A stretch of 64,000 nucleotides of DNA from Variovorax sp. Root473 (GCF_001426505.1 NZ_LMEV01000017.1:1393034-1457033), one strand, 5' to 3'. Shown: positions 34,223-43,442, counted from the first letter of the stretch. Notes: generated from the letters alone by a model not told the origin. Translations and numbers: made by a program.

Positions 34223-34693
34223 ATGTCCGAATCGTCCGAAACGTCCAGCGACATCAACATCCGCTCGTACACGACCCAGATTCCGTTTGCGCGCCACCTG
34301 GGCTTCGAGCTCACGAAGTTCGAGGGCGGCGAATCCGAGATCCGCTACACGGCCAAGCCCGAGCACCTGAACACCTTCGACGTGACGCACGGGGGCGCCT
34401 GCATGACGCTGCTGGACATCGCCATGGCCGCCGCTGCGCGCAGCGTGACGCCCGAGACCGGCGTGGTCACCATCGAGATGAAGACCAGCTTCATGCAGCC
34501 TTCGGTCGGCCCGCTGCAAGCGCGCGGCACGCTGCTGCATCGCACCGCGACGCTGGCCTTCACCGAAGCCAGGATCTACGACGAACAGGGGCGCGTGTGC
34601 GCCCACGCCACCGGCACCTTCAAGTACGTGAAGCGCCGGCTGCCCACCGGCCCCGCGAGCGCGAACGCCATGCGTCCGCCATCGACCGACTGA
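34223..34693 (+). CDS. PaaI-like hotdog thioesterase, second copy
   Basis: Product of 156 residues with a charged leader (1-15), then the hotdog domain: IPFARHLGFELTKFEGGES, FDVTHGGACMTLLDIAMAAA with the usual catalytic region, and VVTIEMKTSFMQPSVGPL. The C-terminal tail is basic and Pro-rich. It starts one base after the SDR stop and ends 32 bases before an MDR-type reductase. It is only distantly similar to the thioesterase at 30368, so the two probably serve different thioesters. Confidence 0.9.
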   Translation: MSESSETSSDINIRSYTTQIPFARHLGFELTKFEGGESEIRYTAKPEHLNTFDVTHGGACMTLLDIAMAAAARSVTPETGVVTIEMKTSFMQPSVGPLQARGTLLHRTATLAFTEARIYDEQGRVCAHATGTFKYVKRRLPTGPASANAMRPPSTD

Positions 34694-34725
34694 CCGACCC
34701 ACATCCCCTTTCCGGAGACACCTTC

Positions 34726-35742
34726 ATGCCTACCAACAAGCAGATCCACCTCGACAATCGCCCCGAGGGCGAAGCCGTTGCCAGCAACTTCAAGCTCGTG
34801 ACGAGCCAGACGCCCGCGCTGCAGGACAACCAGGTGCTGGTGCGCCACCACTTCATGAGCCTCGACCCGTACATGCGCGGCCGCATGAACGACGCCAAGA
34901 GCTACGCGCAACCCCAGCCGCTGGGCCAGGTGATGCAGGGCGGCACGGTGGGCGAGGTGGTCGAGAGCAAGCACCCGAAGTACGCCGTGGGCGACAAGGT
35001 CGTCGGCTTCGGCGGCTGGCAGGAATACAGCGTGGTCGACGGCTCGCAGCCCGGGGCGCTGAAGAAGGTCGACACCACGCATGTGCCGCTGTCGCACTAC
35101 CTCGGCGCGGTCGGCATGCCCGGTGTGACGGCCTGGTACGGCCTCGTGAAGATCATTGCGCCCAAGGCGGGTGAAACCGTCGTCATCACCGCCGCCAGCG
35201 GCGCCGTGGGCAGCGCCTTCGGTGCGCTGGCCAAGGCGCGCGGCTGCCGCGTGGTCGGCATTGCGGGCGGCCCCGACAAGTGCAAGTACGTGACCGACGA
35301 GCTCGGCTTCGACGCCTGCATCGACTACCGCCAGCACCCCGACGTGAAGACCATGAGCGCCGCGCTCAAGGAAGCCTGCCCGAACGGCATCGACGGCTAC
35401 TTCGAGAACGTCGGCGGCTACATCTTCGACGCCGTGCTGCTGCGCACCAACGCCTTCGCGCGTGTGGCGCTGTGCGGGATGATCGCCGGCTACGACGGTG
35501 CGCCGCTGCCGCTGGCGAACCCGGCGCTGATCCTCATCAACCGCCTGAAGATCGAGGGCTTCATCGTCAGCGAGCACATGGAAGTGTGGCCCGAGGCGCT
35601 GACCGAACTCGGCACGCTGGTGGGCACGGGCAAGCTCAAGCCGCGCGAGTCGATTGCGCAGGGCATCGAAGCCGCCCCTGAAGCCTTCCTGGGTTTGCTC
35701 AAGGGCAAGAATTTCGGCAAGCAACTGGTGAAGCTCATTTGA
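34726..35742 (+). CDS. Zinc-free MDR-family NADP-dependent oxidoreductase
   Basis: Product of 338 residues resembling prostaglandin/leukotriene B4 reductase and E. coli CurA, which reduce activated alkenes. Motifs: HHFMSLDPYMRGRMND (substrate domain), GGWQEYSVV, VGMPGVTAWYGL, and the NADPH-binding VITAASGAVGSAFGALA. The zinc-ligand set of alcohol dehydrogenases is absent. TCCGGAGAC precedes the ATG. It may reduce an enone or unsaturated intermediate in the surrounding pathway; substrate unknown. Confidence 0.93.
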   Translation: MPTNKQIHLDNRPEGEAVASNFKLVTSQTPALQDNQVLVRHHFMSLDPYMRGRMNDAKSYAQPQPLGQVMQGGTVGEVVESKHPKYAVGDKVVGFGGWQEYSVVDGSQPGALKKVDTTHVPLSHYLGAVGMPGVTAWYGLVKIIAPKAGETVVITAASGAVGSAFGALAKARGCRVVGIAGGPDKCKYVTDELGFDACIDYRQHPDVKTMSAALKEACPNGIDGYFENVGGYIFDAVLLRTNAFARVALCGMIAGYDGAPLPLANPALILINRLKIEGFIVSEHMEVWPEALTELGTLVGTGKLKPRESIAQGIEAAPEAFLGLLKGKNFGKQLVKLI

Positions 35743-35771
35743 TGCTTTGAAACGCACGGCAAGGAGGCCGG

Positions 35772-35832
35772 TCATGCGCGCCGCGCCGGGCCGCCCCAAG
35801 CAAGCGCGCACCGCAATGCGAAGCATGGAGGT
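35772..35832 (+). repeat. GC-rich repeat-like segment carrying a ribosome site
   Basis: The gap before the next gene contains CGCCGCGCCGGGCCGCCCCAAGC and GCACCGCAATGCGAAGCATGGAGGT in succession (each given here only as landmarks). Similar segments recur before genes in related genomes as I remember them. Its end supplies the GGAGGT (35827-35832) used by the acyl-CoA dehydrogenase gene at 35839. Tentative. Confidence 0.3.
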
Positions 35833-35838
35833 ATGCGA

Positions 35839-37479
35839 ATGAACTCGACTCACGAGGTCTTCAACCAGCCCACGCCGCTGGTCGACTACAACCTCTTCGA
35901 CACCCACCGCCCCCTGCGCGATGCGCTGAAGTTCAATGCGCCCGCACTGCAGACCACACAGCTGCACGAGCTGGGCGCGACCCTCGGCTCGGCCGCCATG
36001 CAGACGCATGCGCGGCTGGCCAACACCCACACACCACAGCTGCACACGCACGACCGCTTCGGCCGGCGCATCGACGAGGTGGAGTTCCATCCGAGCTACC
36101 ACGCGTTGATGCAGACGGCCGTGGGCGCGGGCCTGCACGGCACGCCATGGACCGGCCTATCGGCCTCGCCGCACGTGCTGCGCGCGGCGGGCTTCATGCT
36201 CTTCACCGAGCTGGAGCCGTCCATCCTGTGCCCGATCTCGATGACCTACGCGGTCACGCCCGCCTTGCGCGGCAACGCGGGCGTGCATGCCGATTGGGGC
36301 CCGAAGCTCGCCAGCCTCTGGTACGACCCCGCGCTCAAGCCGCTGCACGACAAGCCCGGCGTGACCATGGGCATGGGCATGACCGAGAAACAGGGCGGCT
36401 CCGATGTGCGGGCCAACACCACGCAGGCTGTGCGCGAAGGCAGCGACGCCTGGGGCGAGCGCTACGCCGTCACCGGCCACAAGTGGTTCTTCTCTGCGCC
36501 GATGTGCGATGCCTTCCTCATCCTCGCGCAGGCGCCGGCCGGGCTGTCGTGCTTCTTCCTGCCGCGCGTGCGGCCCGATGGTTCGCGCAATGCCATCCAC
36601 ATCCAGCGCCTGAAGGACAAGCTCGGCAACAAGGCCAACGCCAGCTCCGAGGTCGAGTTCCAGCGTGCCAGTGCCTGGCTGGTGGGTGAGGAGGGGCGCG
36701 GCATTCCGCAGATCCTCGAAATGGGCACGATGACGCGGCTGGACTGCTCGCTCGGCACCAGCGGCCTCATGCGCCAGGCGCTGGGCATTGCGCTGAACCA
36801 CACGGCGCAGCGCCACGCCTTCGGCAAGCCGCTGGTCGAACAACCGCTCATGAAGAACGTGCTGGCCGACCTCGCGCTCGAAAGCGAAGCCGCCACCGCG
36901 CTGGCCATTCGCCTCGCCCGGGCCTTCGACCAGCAAGGCGCCGAACACGAGCGGCTGATGGCGCGCCTGCTCACGCCGGTCGCCAAGTTCTGGATCTGCA
37001 AGCGCGGCAGCCATTTCGCGCAGGAAGCCATGGAGTGCCTGGGCGGCAACGGCTACGTGGAAGAGGGCGGTGAGGGCGTCATGGCGCGCATCTACCGCGA
37101 GATGCCGCTCAACTCCATCTGGGAAGGTGCCGGCAACATCATGGCGCTCGACCTGCTGCGCGGCCTGCGCAAGGGCGACGCCGTGGCCGCGCTGGTGCAC
37201 GAACTGGCGCCGGCGCGCGGCCAGCAAGCCGCGCTCGATCGCCTGGCCGACGCCTTGCCCGCACGCATCGAGGCCATGGCCTCCGAGGCCGAGGCGCGCC
37301 GCCTCGCGCAGGACGTGGCACTGGCCGTGCAGGCGGCCTTGCTGGTGCAGACCGCACCCGCCGCCGTGGCCGACGCCTTCTGCGCCTCGCGCCTGGGCGG
37401 CGACTGGGGCCAGGCCTTCGGCACGCTGGGCGCGGGCACCGATTTCGATTCGATCATCCAGCGGGCGCAGCCGCGCTGA
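35839..37479 (+). CDS. AidB-like acyl-CoA dehydrogenase
   Basis: FAD-dependent enzyme of 546 residues in the AidB branch (E. coli AidB is 541). Motifs: HPSYHALMQTAVGAGLHGTPW, GMGMTEKQGGSDVRANTT, GHKWFFSAPMCDAF, and REMPLNSIWEGAGNIMALD near residue 435-450. E. coli AidB is an alkylation-response protein with weak isovaleryl-CoA dehydrogenase activity; clustered copies such as this one more likely act in catabolism. The start was set at ATG 35839 because GGAGGT lies 6 bases upstream; the ATG at 35833 abuts it. The gene precedes the GST-like protein by 41 bases. Confidence 0.92.
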   Translation: MNSTHEVFNQPTPLVDYNLFDTHRPLRDALKFNAPALQTTQLHELGATLGSAAMQTHARLANTHTPQLHTHDRFGRRIDEVEFHPSYHALMQTAVGAGLHGTPWTGLSASPHVLRAAGFMLFTELEPSILCPISMTYAVTPALRGNAGVHADWGPKLASLWYDPALKPLHDKPGVTMGMGMTEKQGGSDVRANTTQAVREGSDAWGERYAVTGHKWFFSAPMCDAFLILAQAPAGLSCFFLPRVRPDGSRNAIHIQRLKDKLGNKANASSEVEFQRASAWLVGEEGRGIPQILEMGTMTRLDCSLGTSGLMRQALGIALNHTAQRHAFGKPLVEQPLMKNVLADLALESEAATALAIRLARAFDQQGAEHERLMARLLTPVAKFWICKRGSHFAQEAMECLGGNGYVEEGGEGVMARIYREMPLNSIWEGAGNIMALDLLRGLRKGDAVAALVHELAPARGQQAALDRLADALPARIEAMASEAEARRLAQDVALAVQAALLVQTAPAAVADAFCASRLGGDWGQAFGTLGAGTDFDSIIQRAQPR

Positions 37480-37520
37480 CCGCCGGACGACAAACCAAGA
37501 ACACCTCCACGAAAGACGCC

Positions 37521-38459
37521 ATGGCCGACCTCATCCTCCACCACTACACCACCTCGCCGTTCTCGGAAAAGGTGCGCCTGATCCTCGGCGCGAAGAAGCT
37601 GCCGTGGAAGTCGGTCTTCATTCCGCCGATCATGCCCAAGCCCGATGTGGAAGTGCTCACCGGCGGCTACCGCAAGACGCCGTTCCTGCAGATCGGCGCC
37701 GACATGTACTGCGACAGCGCGCTCATCGCCGACGTGCTGGAGCACCTGCAGCCCGAGCCCACGCTCTACCCGGAGCCCGAGAAGGGCATGTCGCGCATCC
37801 TCGCGCAGTGGGCCGACACGACGCTGTTCTGGGCCGCGATGGCCTGGAACCTGCAGCCCAGGGGCGCGGCCGAGGTGTTTGCCAAGGCGCCGCCCGAAGC
37901 CATCAAGGCCTTCGGCGAAGACCGCGGCAAGATGAGCGCCGGCAACATGACGCGCCTGCGCCCGGCCGACGCCACCAGCGCCTACAAGTCGTACCTGCGC
38001 CGCCTGTCGGACATGCTCGACGACAAGCCCTTCCTGCTCGGTGAAGTGCCCAGCATTGCCGACTTCTCCGCCTATCACCCGCTCTGGTACACGCGCCGCA
38101 TCGAGGCGGTGAAGGGCATCCTGGAGCTCACGCCCGCGGTGCTCGACTGGATGGACCGCATGGCGGCCATCGGCCACGGCGCGTCGGCGAAGTTCTCCAG
38201 CGACGAGGCCATCGCCGTCGCCAAGGCCGCCGCGCCGCACACGCTGCTCAGGGACAGCACCTTCCAGGACGACCACGGCATTGCGCTGGGCAGCGCCGTC
38301 ACCATCCGCGCCGAGAGCTTCGGCCTCGAAGAAACGCCGGGCACGCTGGTGGCCGCCACGCGCACGCACTACACGCTGGAGCGCAGCAGCGAGCGCACGG
38401 GCACGGTGCATGTGCACTTTCCGCGCATCGGCTACGTGCTGAAGAAAACAGAGGCCTGA
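37521..38459 (+). CDS. GST-like protein with extra C-terminal domain
   Basis: Product of 312 residues. Residues 1-80 are a thioredoxin-fold GST domain (HHYTTSPFSEKVRLILGAK, YRKTPFLQIGADMYCDSAL), and 90-225 the all-helical GST domain. Beyond that lie about 85 residues with a predicted beta-rich composition (GTLVAATRTHYTLERSS, TVHVHFPRIGYVLKK), which ordinary 200-230 residue GSTs lack. It may catalyse glutathione addition or isomerisation in the surrounding pathway, or bind a CoA ester. It lies 41 bases after the AidB-like gene. Confidence 0.88.
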   Translation: MADLILHHYTTSPFSEKVRLILGAKKLPWKSVFIPPIMPKPDVEVLTGGYRKTPFLQIGADMYCDSALIADVLEHLQPEPTLYPEPEKGMSRILAQWADTTLFWAAMAWNLQPRGAAEVFAKAPPEAIKAFGEDRGKMSAGNMTRLRPADATSAYKSYLRRLSDMLDDKPFLLGEVPSIADFSAYHPLWYTRRIEAVKGILELTPAVLDWMDRMAAIGHGASAKFSSDEAIAVAKAAAPHTLLRDSTFQDDHGIALGSAVTIRAESFGLEETPGTLVAATRTHYTLERSSERTGTVHVHFPRIGYVLKKTEA

Positions 38460-38576
38460 TGACCGAAAGATCCGCGCACGACGGGCACCTTCGTGACTGC
38501 GCGCGCGACTGTTCCGTATTTCAATAGCGGCTTCCGCTTCAACGTCAGACACATTCAGCAAGAAGGACACCGGCAA

Positions 38577-39479
38577 ATGATCCAGGACTTCAAGGGCAAG
38601 ACCGCCGTACTCACCGGCGCAGGCTCGGGCTTCGGCCTCGAATGCGCGCGCATCGGCGCCGCCCGCGGCATGAACCTCGTGCTGGTCGATGTGCAGCAGG
38701 ACGCACTCGACAAGGCCCAGGCCGAAATGGAGGCCCTGGGCGTCCAGGTGCTGGCGCGCAAGGTCGATGTGTCCGACGCGGCCCAGATGGAAGCGCTGGC
38801 CGCGGCCGTCAAGGAGCGCTTCGGCGCGCCGCACTTCGTGTTCAACAACGCCGGCGTGGGCGCCGGTGGCCTGGTGTGGGAAAACACCGTGGCCGACTGG
38901 GAATGGGTGCTGGGCGTCGACCTGTGGGGCGTGATCCACGGCGTGCGCCTGTTCACGCCGATGATGCTGGAGGCCGCCGCCAAGGACCCGAGCTACCGCG
39001 GCCACATCACCAACACCGCCAGCATGGCCGGCCTGCTCACGCCGCCCAACATGGGGATCTACAACGCGGCCAAGGCCGCCGTCGTGAGCCTGACCGAAAC
39101 CATGTACCAGGACCTGAACCTGGTCACCGACCAGATCGGCGCCAGCCTGCTGTGCCCGTACTTCGTACCCACCGGCATCACCAGCAGCGAGCGCAACCGC
39201 CCGAACGCGCCGAAGGACACCGAGCTCACCAAGAGCCAGCTCATCGGCCAGGCCATGAGCAACAAGGCGGTGAGCAGCGGCAAGATCACGGCCGCCGAGG
39301 TGGCGCACAAGGTGTTCGAAGCCATCAGCGACAACCAGTTCTACGTGTTCAGCCACCCGAAGGCGCTGGGCAACGTGAGGAGCCGCATGGAGAACATCGT
39401 GTCGATCACGAACCCGGCCGACCCGTTCCTGGAGCGCCCCGAAATCGGGCAGAAGCTGCGCGAACAGCTGCGCGGCTGA
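38577..39479 (+). CDS. SDR-family oxidoreductase, second copy
   Basis: Product of 300 residues. Cofactor loop TGAGSGFG (13-20), acidic residue after strand 2 (VLVDVQQ) favouring NAD, NNAGVGAGG, and the catalytic NTASMAGLLTPPNMGIYNAAKAAV. The C-terminal part is long for a classical SDR. The ATG at 38577 follows AAGGACACC; the frame is open up to 38493 but that extension has no family support. It is the last gene of the forward catabolic block and converges with the azoreductase gene. Confidence 0.91.
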   Translation: MIQDFKGKTAVLTGAGSGFGLECARIGAARGMNLVLVDVQQDALDKAQAEMEALGVQVLARKVDVSDAAQMEALAAAVKERFGAPHFVFNNAGVGAGGLVWENTVADWEWVLGVDLWGVIHGVRLFTPMMLEAAAKDPSYRGHITNTASMAGLLTPPNMGIYNAAKAAVVSLTETMYQDLNLVTDQIGASLLCPYFVPTGITSSERNRPNAPKDTELTKSQLIGQAMSNKAVSSGKITAAEVAHKVFEAISDNQFYVFSHPKALGNVRSRMENIVSITNPADPFLERPEIGQKLREQLRG

Positions 39480-39488
39480 TCTTCGCGC

Positions 39489-40172
39489 TCAGGCGGGTTG
39501 CAGCGACGCCTGCAGCCCGCGCACCAGCTGCTCGATGCCCGACAGCGCCTCGGCCATCGAGCGATCCAGCAGATCGCCGCGGTCTTCCGCATGCTCGACC
39601 GCGATGTCGTACACCTCGCGCAGCCCGATCAGGCCCAGCGCGGCCTTGACGCCCGGCACCAGGAAATTCAGGTGCGCCTGCATGCCGCCGGGCCCGAAGC
39701 CGCTGCTGCCGTGCACGGTGAGCAGCACGGTGTGGCGCGGGCGCTCTGCCAGCAGCGGCACATAGGGGTAGTCCAGGCTCGGGTCCATGTCGAAGGTTTC
39801 GCCGACACGCACGATGTTGTCGATCCACGCCTTCACGGTGGCCGGGGCGCCGTAGTTGTACATGGGCGTGCCCATCACGATCACGTCGGCACGGCGCAGT
39901 TCGGCAATGAAGGTGTCGCTTTCGGCCAGTACCTCGTGCATCCAGGGCTCGCGCGCTTCGGTGGGCGTGTAGGCGCTGTGGATCCAGTCGCCGGTGACCG
40001 CCTGCGGCGGGGCCGTGCCGAAGTCGCGATAGATCACCTCGTCGTGCGGGCGGCCCGCCTGCCAGGCGCTGACGAAATGGTGGCTCAGGCGGCGCGAATG
40101 CGAGCCGTGGACGACGGCGCCCGAACGGCCCGAACGCGGGCTGGCATCGATGTGGAGCAGGGTGGTGGTCAT
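39489..40172 (-). CDS. azoR: FMN-dependent NADH-azoreductase
   Basis: Flavodoxin-fold quinone/azo reductase of 227 residues. N-terminal HIDASPRSGRSGA binds FMN phosphate; GTPMYNYGAPATVKAWIDNI and the SSGFGPGG loop are AzoR signatures. It reduces quinones and azo compounds by two electrons, protecting against thiol and quinone stress. The start is the ATG at 40172; the upstream open frame is non-coding. It is divergent from a LysR gene (40307) across 134 bases, the standard layout for a LysR-controlled azoreductase. Confidence 0.94.
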   Translation of the reverse strand: MTTTLLHIDASPRSGRSGAVVHGSHSRRLSHHFVSAWQAGRPHDEVIYRDFGTAPPQAVTGDWIHSAYTPTEAREPWMHEVLAESDTFIAELRRADVIVMGTPMYNYGAPATVKAWIDNIVRVGETFDMDPSLDYPYVPLLAERPRHTVLLTVHGSSGFGPGGMQAHLNFLVPGVKAALGLIGLREVYDIAVEHAEDRGDLLDRSMAEALSGIEQLVRGLQASLQPA

Positions 40173-40306
40173 GGCGTGGTCCTCGATTGGATGAAGGAAA
40201 TTCAGCTGTTTGCTTGACACGGTTCCCAATCTATCCAAGCATCCGGCGTCGAACAAACGACGAATTCTTCTCGCTGCAGAAAATTCAATTCATCCATCAA
40301 CGCGCC

Positions 40307-41212
40307 ATGGCCCTGCTGCATTCCCTTCCTCCGCTGGCCTCGCTGCGCGCCTTCGAGGCCGCGGCGCGCCATTGCAGCGCCAAGCTCGCGGCGAACGAGC
40401 TGTCAGTCACGCCCACGGCCATCAGCCACCAGGTGCGACAGCTCGAAGAGTCGCTGGGCGTGGCGCTGTTCATCCGGCAGCCGCGGCAACTGGTGCTCAC
40501 GCCGCAGGGGCGCGAGCTGCAGGCGGTGCTGAGCGAATCGTTCGGCGCCATGGCGCATGCGGTCGCGCGGCTGCGCGCACCGCCTGCGCGCCAAGCCATC
40601 ACGCTGTCGGCCACGCCGGCCGTCGCCGCACGCTGGCTGCTGCCGCGCGTGAGCACGCTGCGTGCACTGCACCCCAAGCTCGACCTGCGCATCCACGCCT
40701 CGCACGATGCCGTGGCGCTCGATGGCGTCACGGCCGACATCGCCATCCGCTACGGCCGTGGCCAGTGGCCCGGCATGGTGGCCGAGAAGCTGTTCGACAA
40801 CGTCTTCGCGCCGGCCTGCAGCCCCACGCTCAAGCTGCGCCGTCGCGGCGACCTCACGCGGCACACGCTGCTGCATTTCTCGGCGCCCCACAGCAAGAGC
40901 CCGCCGGGCACCTGGTTCGAATGGCAGCAGCAGGCGCAGGTGCCGGGCCTCGACGTGTCGGCGGGCCCGGTGTTCTCGGATGAGACGCACACCGTGTCCG
41001 CTGCGCTGCAGGGCCAGGGCGTGGCGTTGATGAGCCTGGCGCTGATCGCCGACGAGCTGCGCGCCGGCAACCTCGTGCAGCCCTTCGGGCCCGAGCTGCC
41101 GGGGCTGCCGTTCTTTCTGGTGTGCCAGGAGGGGCGACGCTCGGAGCCGGCGGTGGCGGCGGTGTTCGAGTGGGTGAGGGGGTTGCAGCCGTTGGGCGGC
41201 GCCTCGCCCTGA
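40307..41212 (+). CDS. LysR-family regulator (GcvA-like)
   Basis: Transcription factor of 301 residues. N-terminal winged helix with LRAFEAAARHCSAKLAANELSV-type helix-turn-helix (residues about 12-65), then LVLTPQGREL and the two-lobed effector domain (about 95-295). The APxRW-type motif VAARWLLPRVS and the LDLRIHASHD segment are typical of the GcvA subgroup. Divergent from azoR, which it probably regulates. The pair GGATGAA (40189-40195) and TTCATCC (40289-40295) lies in the shared promoter region. Confidence 0.92.
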   Translation: MALLHSLPPLASLRAFEAAARHCSAKLAANELSVTPTAISHQVRQLEESLGVALFIRQPRQLVLTPQGRELQAVLSESFGAMAHAVARLRAPPARQAITLSATPAVAARWLLPRVSTLRALHPKLDLRIHASHDAVALDGVTADIAIRYGRGQWPGMVAEKLFDNVFAPACSPTLKLRRRGDLTRHTLLHFSAPHSKSPPGTWFEWQQQAQVPGLDVSAGPVFSDETHTVSAALQGQGVALMSLALIADELRAGNLVQPFGPELPGLPFFLVCQEGRRSEPAVAAVFEWVRGLQPLGGASP

Positions 41213-41264
41213 GCCGCGGCGGCGACACAATCGCATCCACTGTTGTTTCGATGTGCCCTTCCCC

Positions 41265-41906
41265 ATGAGACCTTCCCCGGCTTCCTCCCTCCTGCAGATC
41301 GAGGATCTGCACTTCGCCTACCCCGACCAGCCCGCGCTGGCCAACGGCTGGTCTGCCACCATCGGCGAGGGCGTCACGCTGCTGTATGGCGACACCGGCA
41401 GCGGCAAGTCGACCTTGCTGCGCGTGCTCGCGGGACAGCAGCCTGCATCGGGCGGGCCACTGCGCGTGGCCGGCGTGGCGCTCGACGCCGCGCCCGAGGC
41501 CTACCGGCGCCAGGTCTTCTTCTGCGAGCCGGCGTCGGAGGCTTTCGATCAGCTCAGCGTGCACGCCTGCACGGCCCTGCTGGGCGAAGGTGATGCAGGT
41601 TTCGACGAGGCCGAGTGGCAGCGCCTCGTCGAGGCGTTCTCTCTCACGCCGCATCTGGAGAAGCAGATGTTCATGCTGTCGACCGGCTCCCGTCGCAAGG
41701 TCGGGTTGGCCGCCGCGCTCGCGTCGGGGCGGCCCGTGGTGCTGCTCGACGATCCGGTCGGTGCGCTCGATGCGCGTTCGATCCACGGTCTGTGGCAGGC
41801 GATCGAGCGGCGCATCGCACAGCAGGGGCGGGCGGTGGTCGTGGCCAGCAGCGAGCGCATCACGCAGGTGCCGCTGGCGGCGTGCATCGAGCTGCCGCTG
41901 GGCTGA
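41265..41906 (+). CDS. Lone ABC-type ATPase subunit
   Basis: ATP-binding protein of 213 residues. Walker A is GDTGSGKST (42-50). The signature is degenerate (LSTGSRRKVGL), and Walker B reads VVLLDDPVGALD, so the catalytic Glu is Asp. Such features recall CcmA-like or regulatory ABC subunits. No permease gene is adjacent: the neighbours are a LysR gene and a convergent acetyltransferase whose stop abuts this one. The frame begins at GTG 41253, but the ATG at 41265 is likelier. Partner and substrate are unknown. Confidence 0.85.
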   Translation: MRPSPASSLLQIEDLHFAYPDQPALANGWSATIGEGVTLLYGDTGSGKSTLLRVLAGQQPASGGPLRVAGVALDAAPEAYRRQVFFCEPASEAFDQLSVHACTALLGEGDAGFDEAEWQRLVEAFSLTPHLEKQMFMLSTGSRRKVGLAAALASGRPVVLLDDPVGALDARSIHGLWQAIERRIAQQGRAVVVASSERITQVPLAACIELPLG

Positions 41907-42446
41907 TCAGTTTCGCGGCGTTGCCATCACGTGGTTGTCGTGCCGCGCCTCGCCGAGCACGAACTGCGTCAGCCCCGTCGCGGCCAGCCCGTGCTTTTCG
42001 TAGAACGCACAGGCGCGCAGGTTCTGTACGTTCACAGTGAGCCACAGGCCATCGCTGCCGGTCCGCGCGTGTGCAGCGCTGCGGGCTTCGCGCAGCAGCA
42101 GCGACCCGACGCCGCTGCGTTGGAAGGGGGACTGCACATAGAGCGTGCGCAATTCGGTATCACGGCCCGGCGCCAGCGGCTGGGCGGCGCCGAACTGCAG
42201 CAGCGCATAGCCCACGAGATGGCCGTTGGCGTGCGCCACCTGCAAAGCGACATCGGGGGATTCCGACCACGCCGCAAAGGCTGCCGGCGTGAAGGTCGAC
42301 AGCACGTAGCGCCCGAGCAGGTCGTTCACGCCGTCGGTGGCGTAGGTGTCGAGCCACACCTGGATCGCCAGCGCGGCGAGCGTGTGCGCGTCGGCCGCGG
42401 CGGCGGGACGAACGGTGACAAGCGGACGGGTCATGGTGCGGCGCAT
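41907..42446 (-). CDS. GNAT-family N-acetyltransferase
   Basis: Acetyl-CoA-dependent acetyltransferase of 179 residues. The GNAT motif A is LYVQSPFQRSGVGSLLLREA (acetyl-CoA pyrophosphate loop QRSGVG), followed by GLWLTVNVQNLRACAFYEKHG with the general Asn-x-x-A-x-x-F-Y-x-K pattern. The acceptor cannot be predicted. Start is ambiguous between ATG 42446 and ATG 42434; neither has a ribosome site. Its stop directly abuts that of the convergent ABC ATPase. Confidence 0.9.
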   Translation of the reverse strand: MRRTMTRPLVTVRPAAAADAHTLAALAIQVWLDTYATDGVNDLLGRYVLSTFTPAAFAAWSESPDVALQVAHANGHLVGYALLQFGAAQPLAPGRDTELRTLYVQSPFQRSGVGSLLLREARSAAHARTGSDGLWLTVNVQNLRACAFYEKHGLAATGLTQFVLGEARHDNHVMATPRN

Positions 42447-42461
42447 TCTGCGGCAACGAGG

Positions 42462-43442
42462 TCACGAAGTCTGCAGCGCCGACCGGAAGCGGCTGGGTGG
42501 CGCGCCGGCCGACTTGCGCATCAGCCGTCGCAGCGCCGTGGCGTCTTCATAGCCAACCTGCGTTGCGACCTGGTCGATGGTCATGCGGCTGCTCTCGATG
42601 AGCATGCGCGCGCGGTTGAGCCGCACGCTCTGCACCAACGCCAGTGCGCCCAGGCCGGTGGCGGCGCGCACGCGCCGGGCCAGTGTGCGCTGCGACATCG
42701 CGAACTCGTCGGCCAGCGCCGCCACGCTGGGCGGCGTGGGCAGCGCGGCTTCGATGCGCTGCGTGAGGCGCGAAATTAGCTCGTTGCCGTTGGACAGCAT
42801 CGACGGCACGACGAACGGCGCCTGCGCCTGGCGGCCGTCGATCAGCAGCACCTTGCTCACGGCCTCGGCCAGCGCGGGGCCGAAGCGCGTGCGCAGCAGA
42901 TGCAGCATGAGGTCCGACTGCGCGAAGGCTGCCCCTGCGGTGCTCACCGGCCCGTCGGCGCAGACCATGCGGTCGGCATCGACGTGGCAGGCCGGTTCGA
43001 GGCGGCGCAGCTCGGGCGCAAGCCACCATGACGTGGTGACTCGGCGCGCGTGCAGCAAGCCGGCCGCCTGCAACAGGAACACCGCCGAGCACGACGCCGC
43101 CACCGCGCCGCCGCGTGCTGCATGGCGGCGCACAGCGTCGATGGCGGCGCGGGCGTTGTCGTCGGTGAGGCGCCGTGCGAGGTCGGCGGGTTTGTCGACA
43201 CCGAGCCCGGGCACGATCCACGTTGAGCCGTCGGCGCGTGCGCGGCGGGGCATGGCCACCGTGTCGACCCGCAGGCCATTGCTCAGCGGCACCGGGCCGC
43301 CCTCGGGCGACACCACGCGCCAGGTCGGGCGGGGCATCTTGTGGCGCGGTGCGAGCGTGGCGGCTGCGGCGAGCACGTCGAGCGTGACGGCGGTGCTGGT
43401 GCCGAAGCTGCCCGGAAGGACAAGGACGGTGAAATCGTGCAT
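42462..43442 (-). CDS. GlxA-family transcriptional regulator (DJ-1/PfpI-AraC)
   Basis: Regulator of 326 residues with an N-terminal DJ-1/PfpI-like amidase-fold domain (about 1-180), including the nucleophile-elbow-like AASCSAVFLLQAAGLL, and a C-terminal AraC domain (about 215-320) with SQRTLARRVRAATG and QVATQVGYEDATALRRLMRK. It is divergent from the dienelactone-hydrolase-like gene at 43537 across 94 bases and is the obvious candidate to control it. The ligand of the N-terminal domain is unknown. Confidence 0.92.
   Translation of the reverse strand: MHDFTVLVLPGSFGTSTAVTLDVLAAAATLAPRHKMPRPTWRVVSPEGGPVPLSNGLRVDTVAMPRRARADGSTWIVPGLGVDKPADLARRLTDDNARAAIDAVRRHAARGGAVAASCSAVFLLQAAGLLHARRVTTSWWLAPELRRLEPACHVDADRMVCADGPVSTAGAAFAQSDLMLHLLRTRFGPALAEAVSKVLLIDGRQAQAPFVVPSMLSNGNELISRLTQRIEAALPTPPSVAALADEFAMSQRTLARRVRAATGLGALALVQSVRLNRARMLIESSRMTIDQVATQVGYEDATALRRLMRKSAGAPPSRFRSALQTS

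Noticed and set aside
40189..40295. GGATGAA / TTCATCC inverted pair across the azoR/LysR gap
   Set aside because: Arms are only seven bases and 93 bases apart; chance is likely, so no operator was called.
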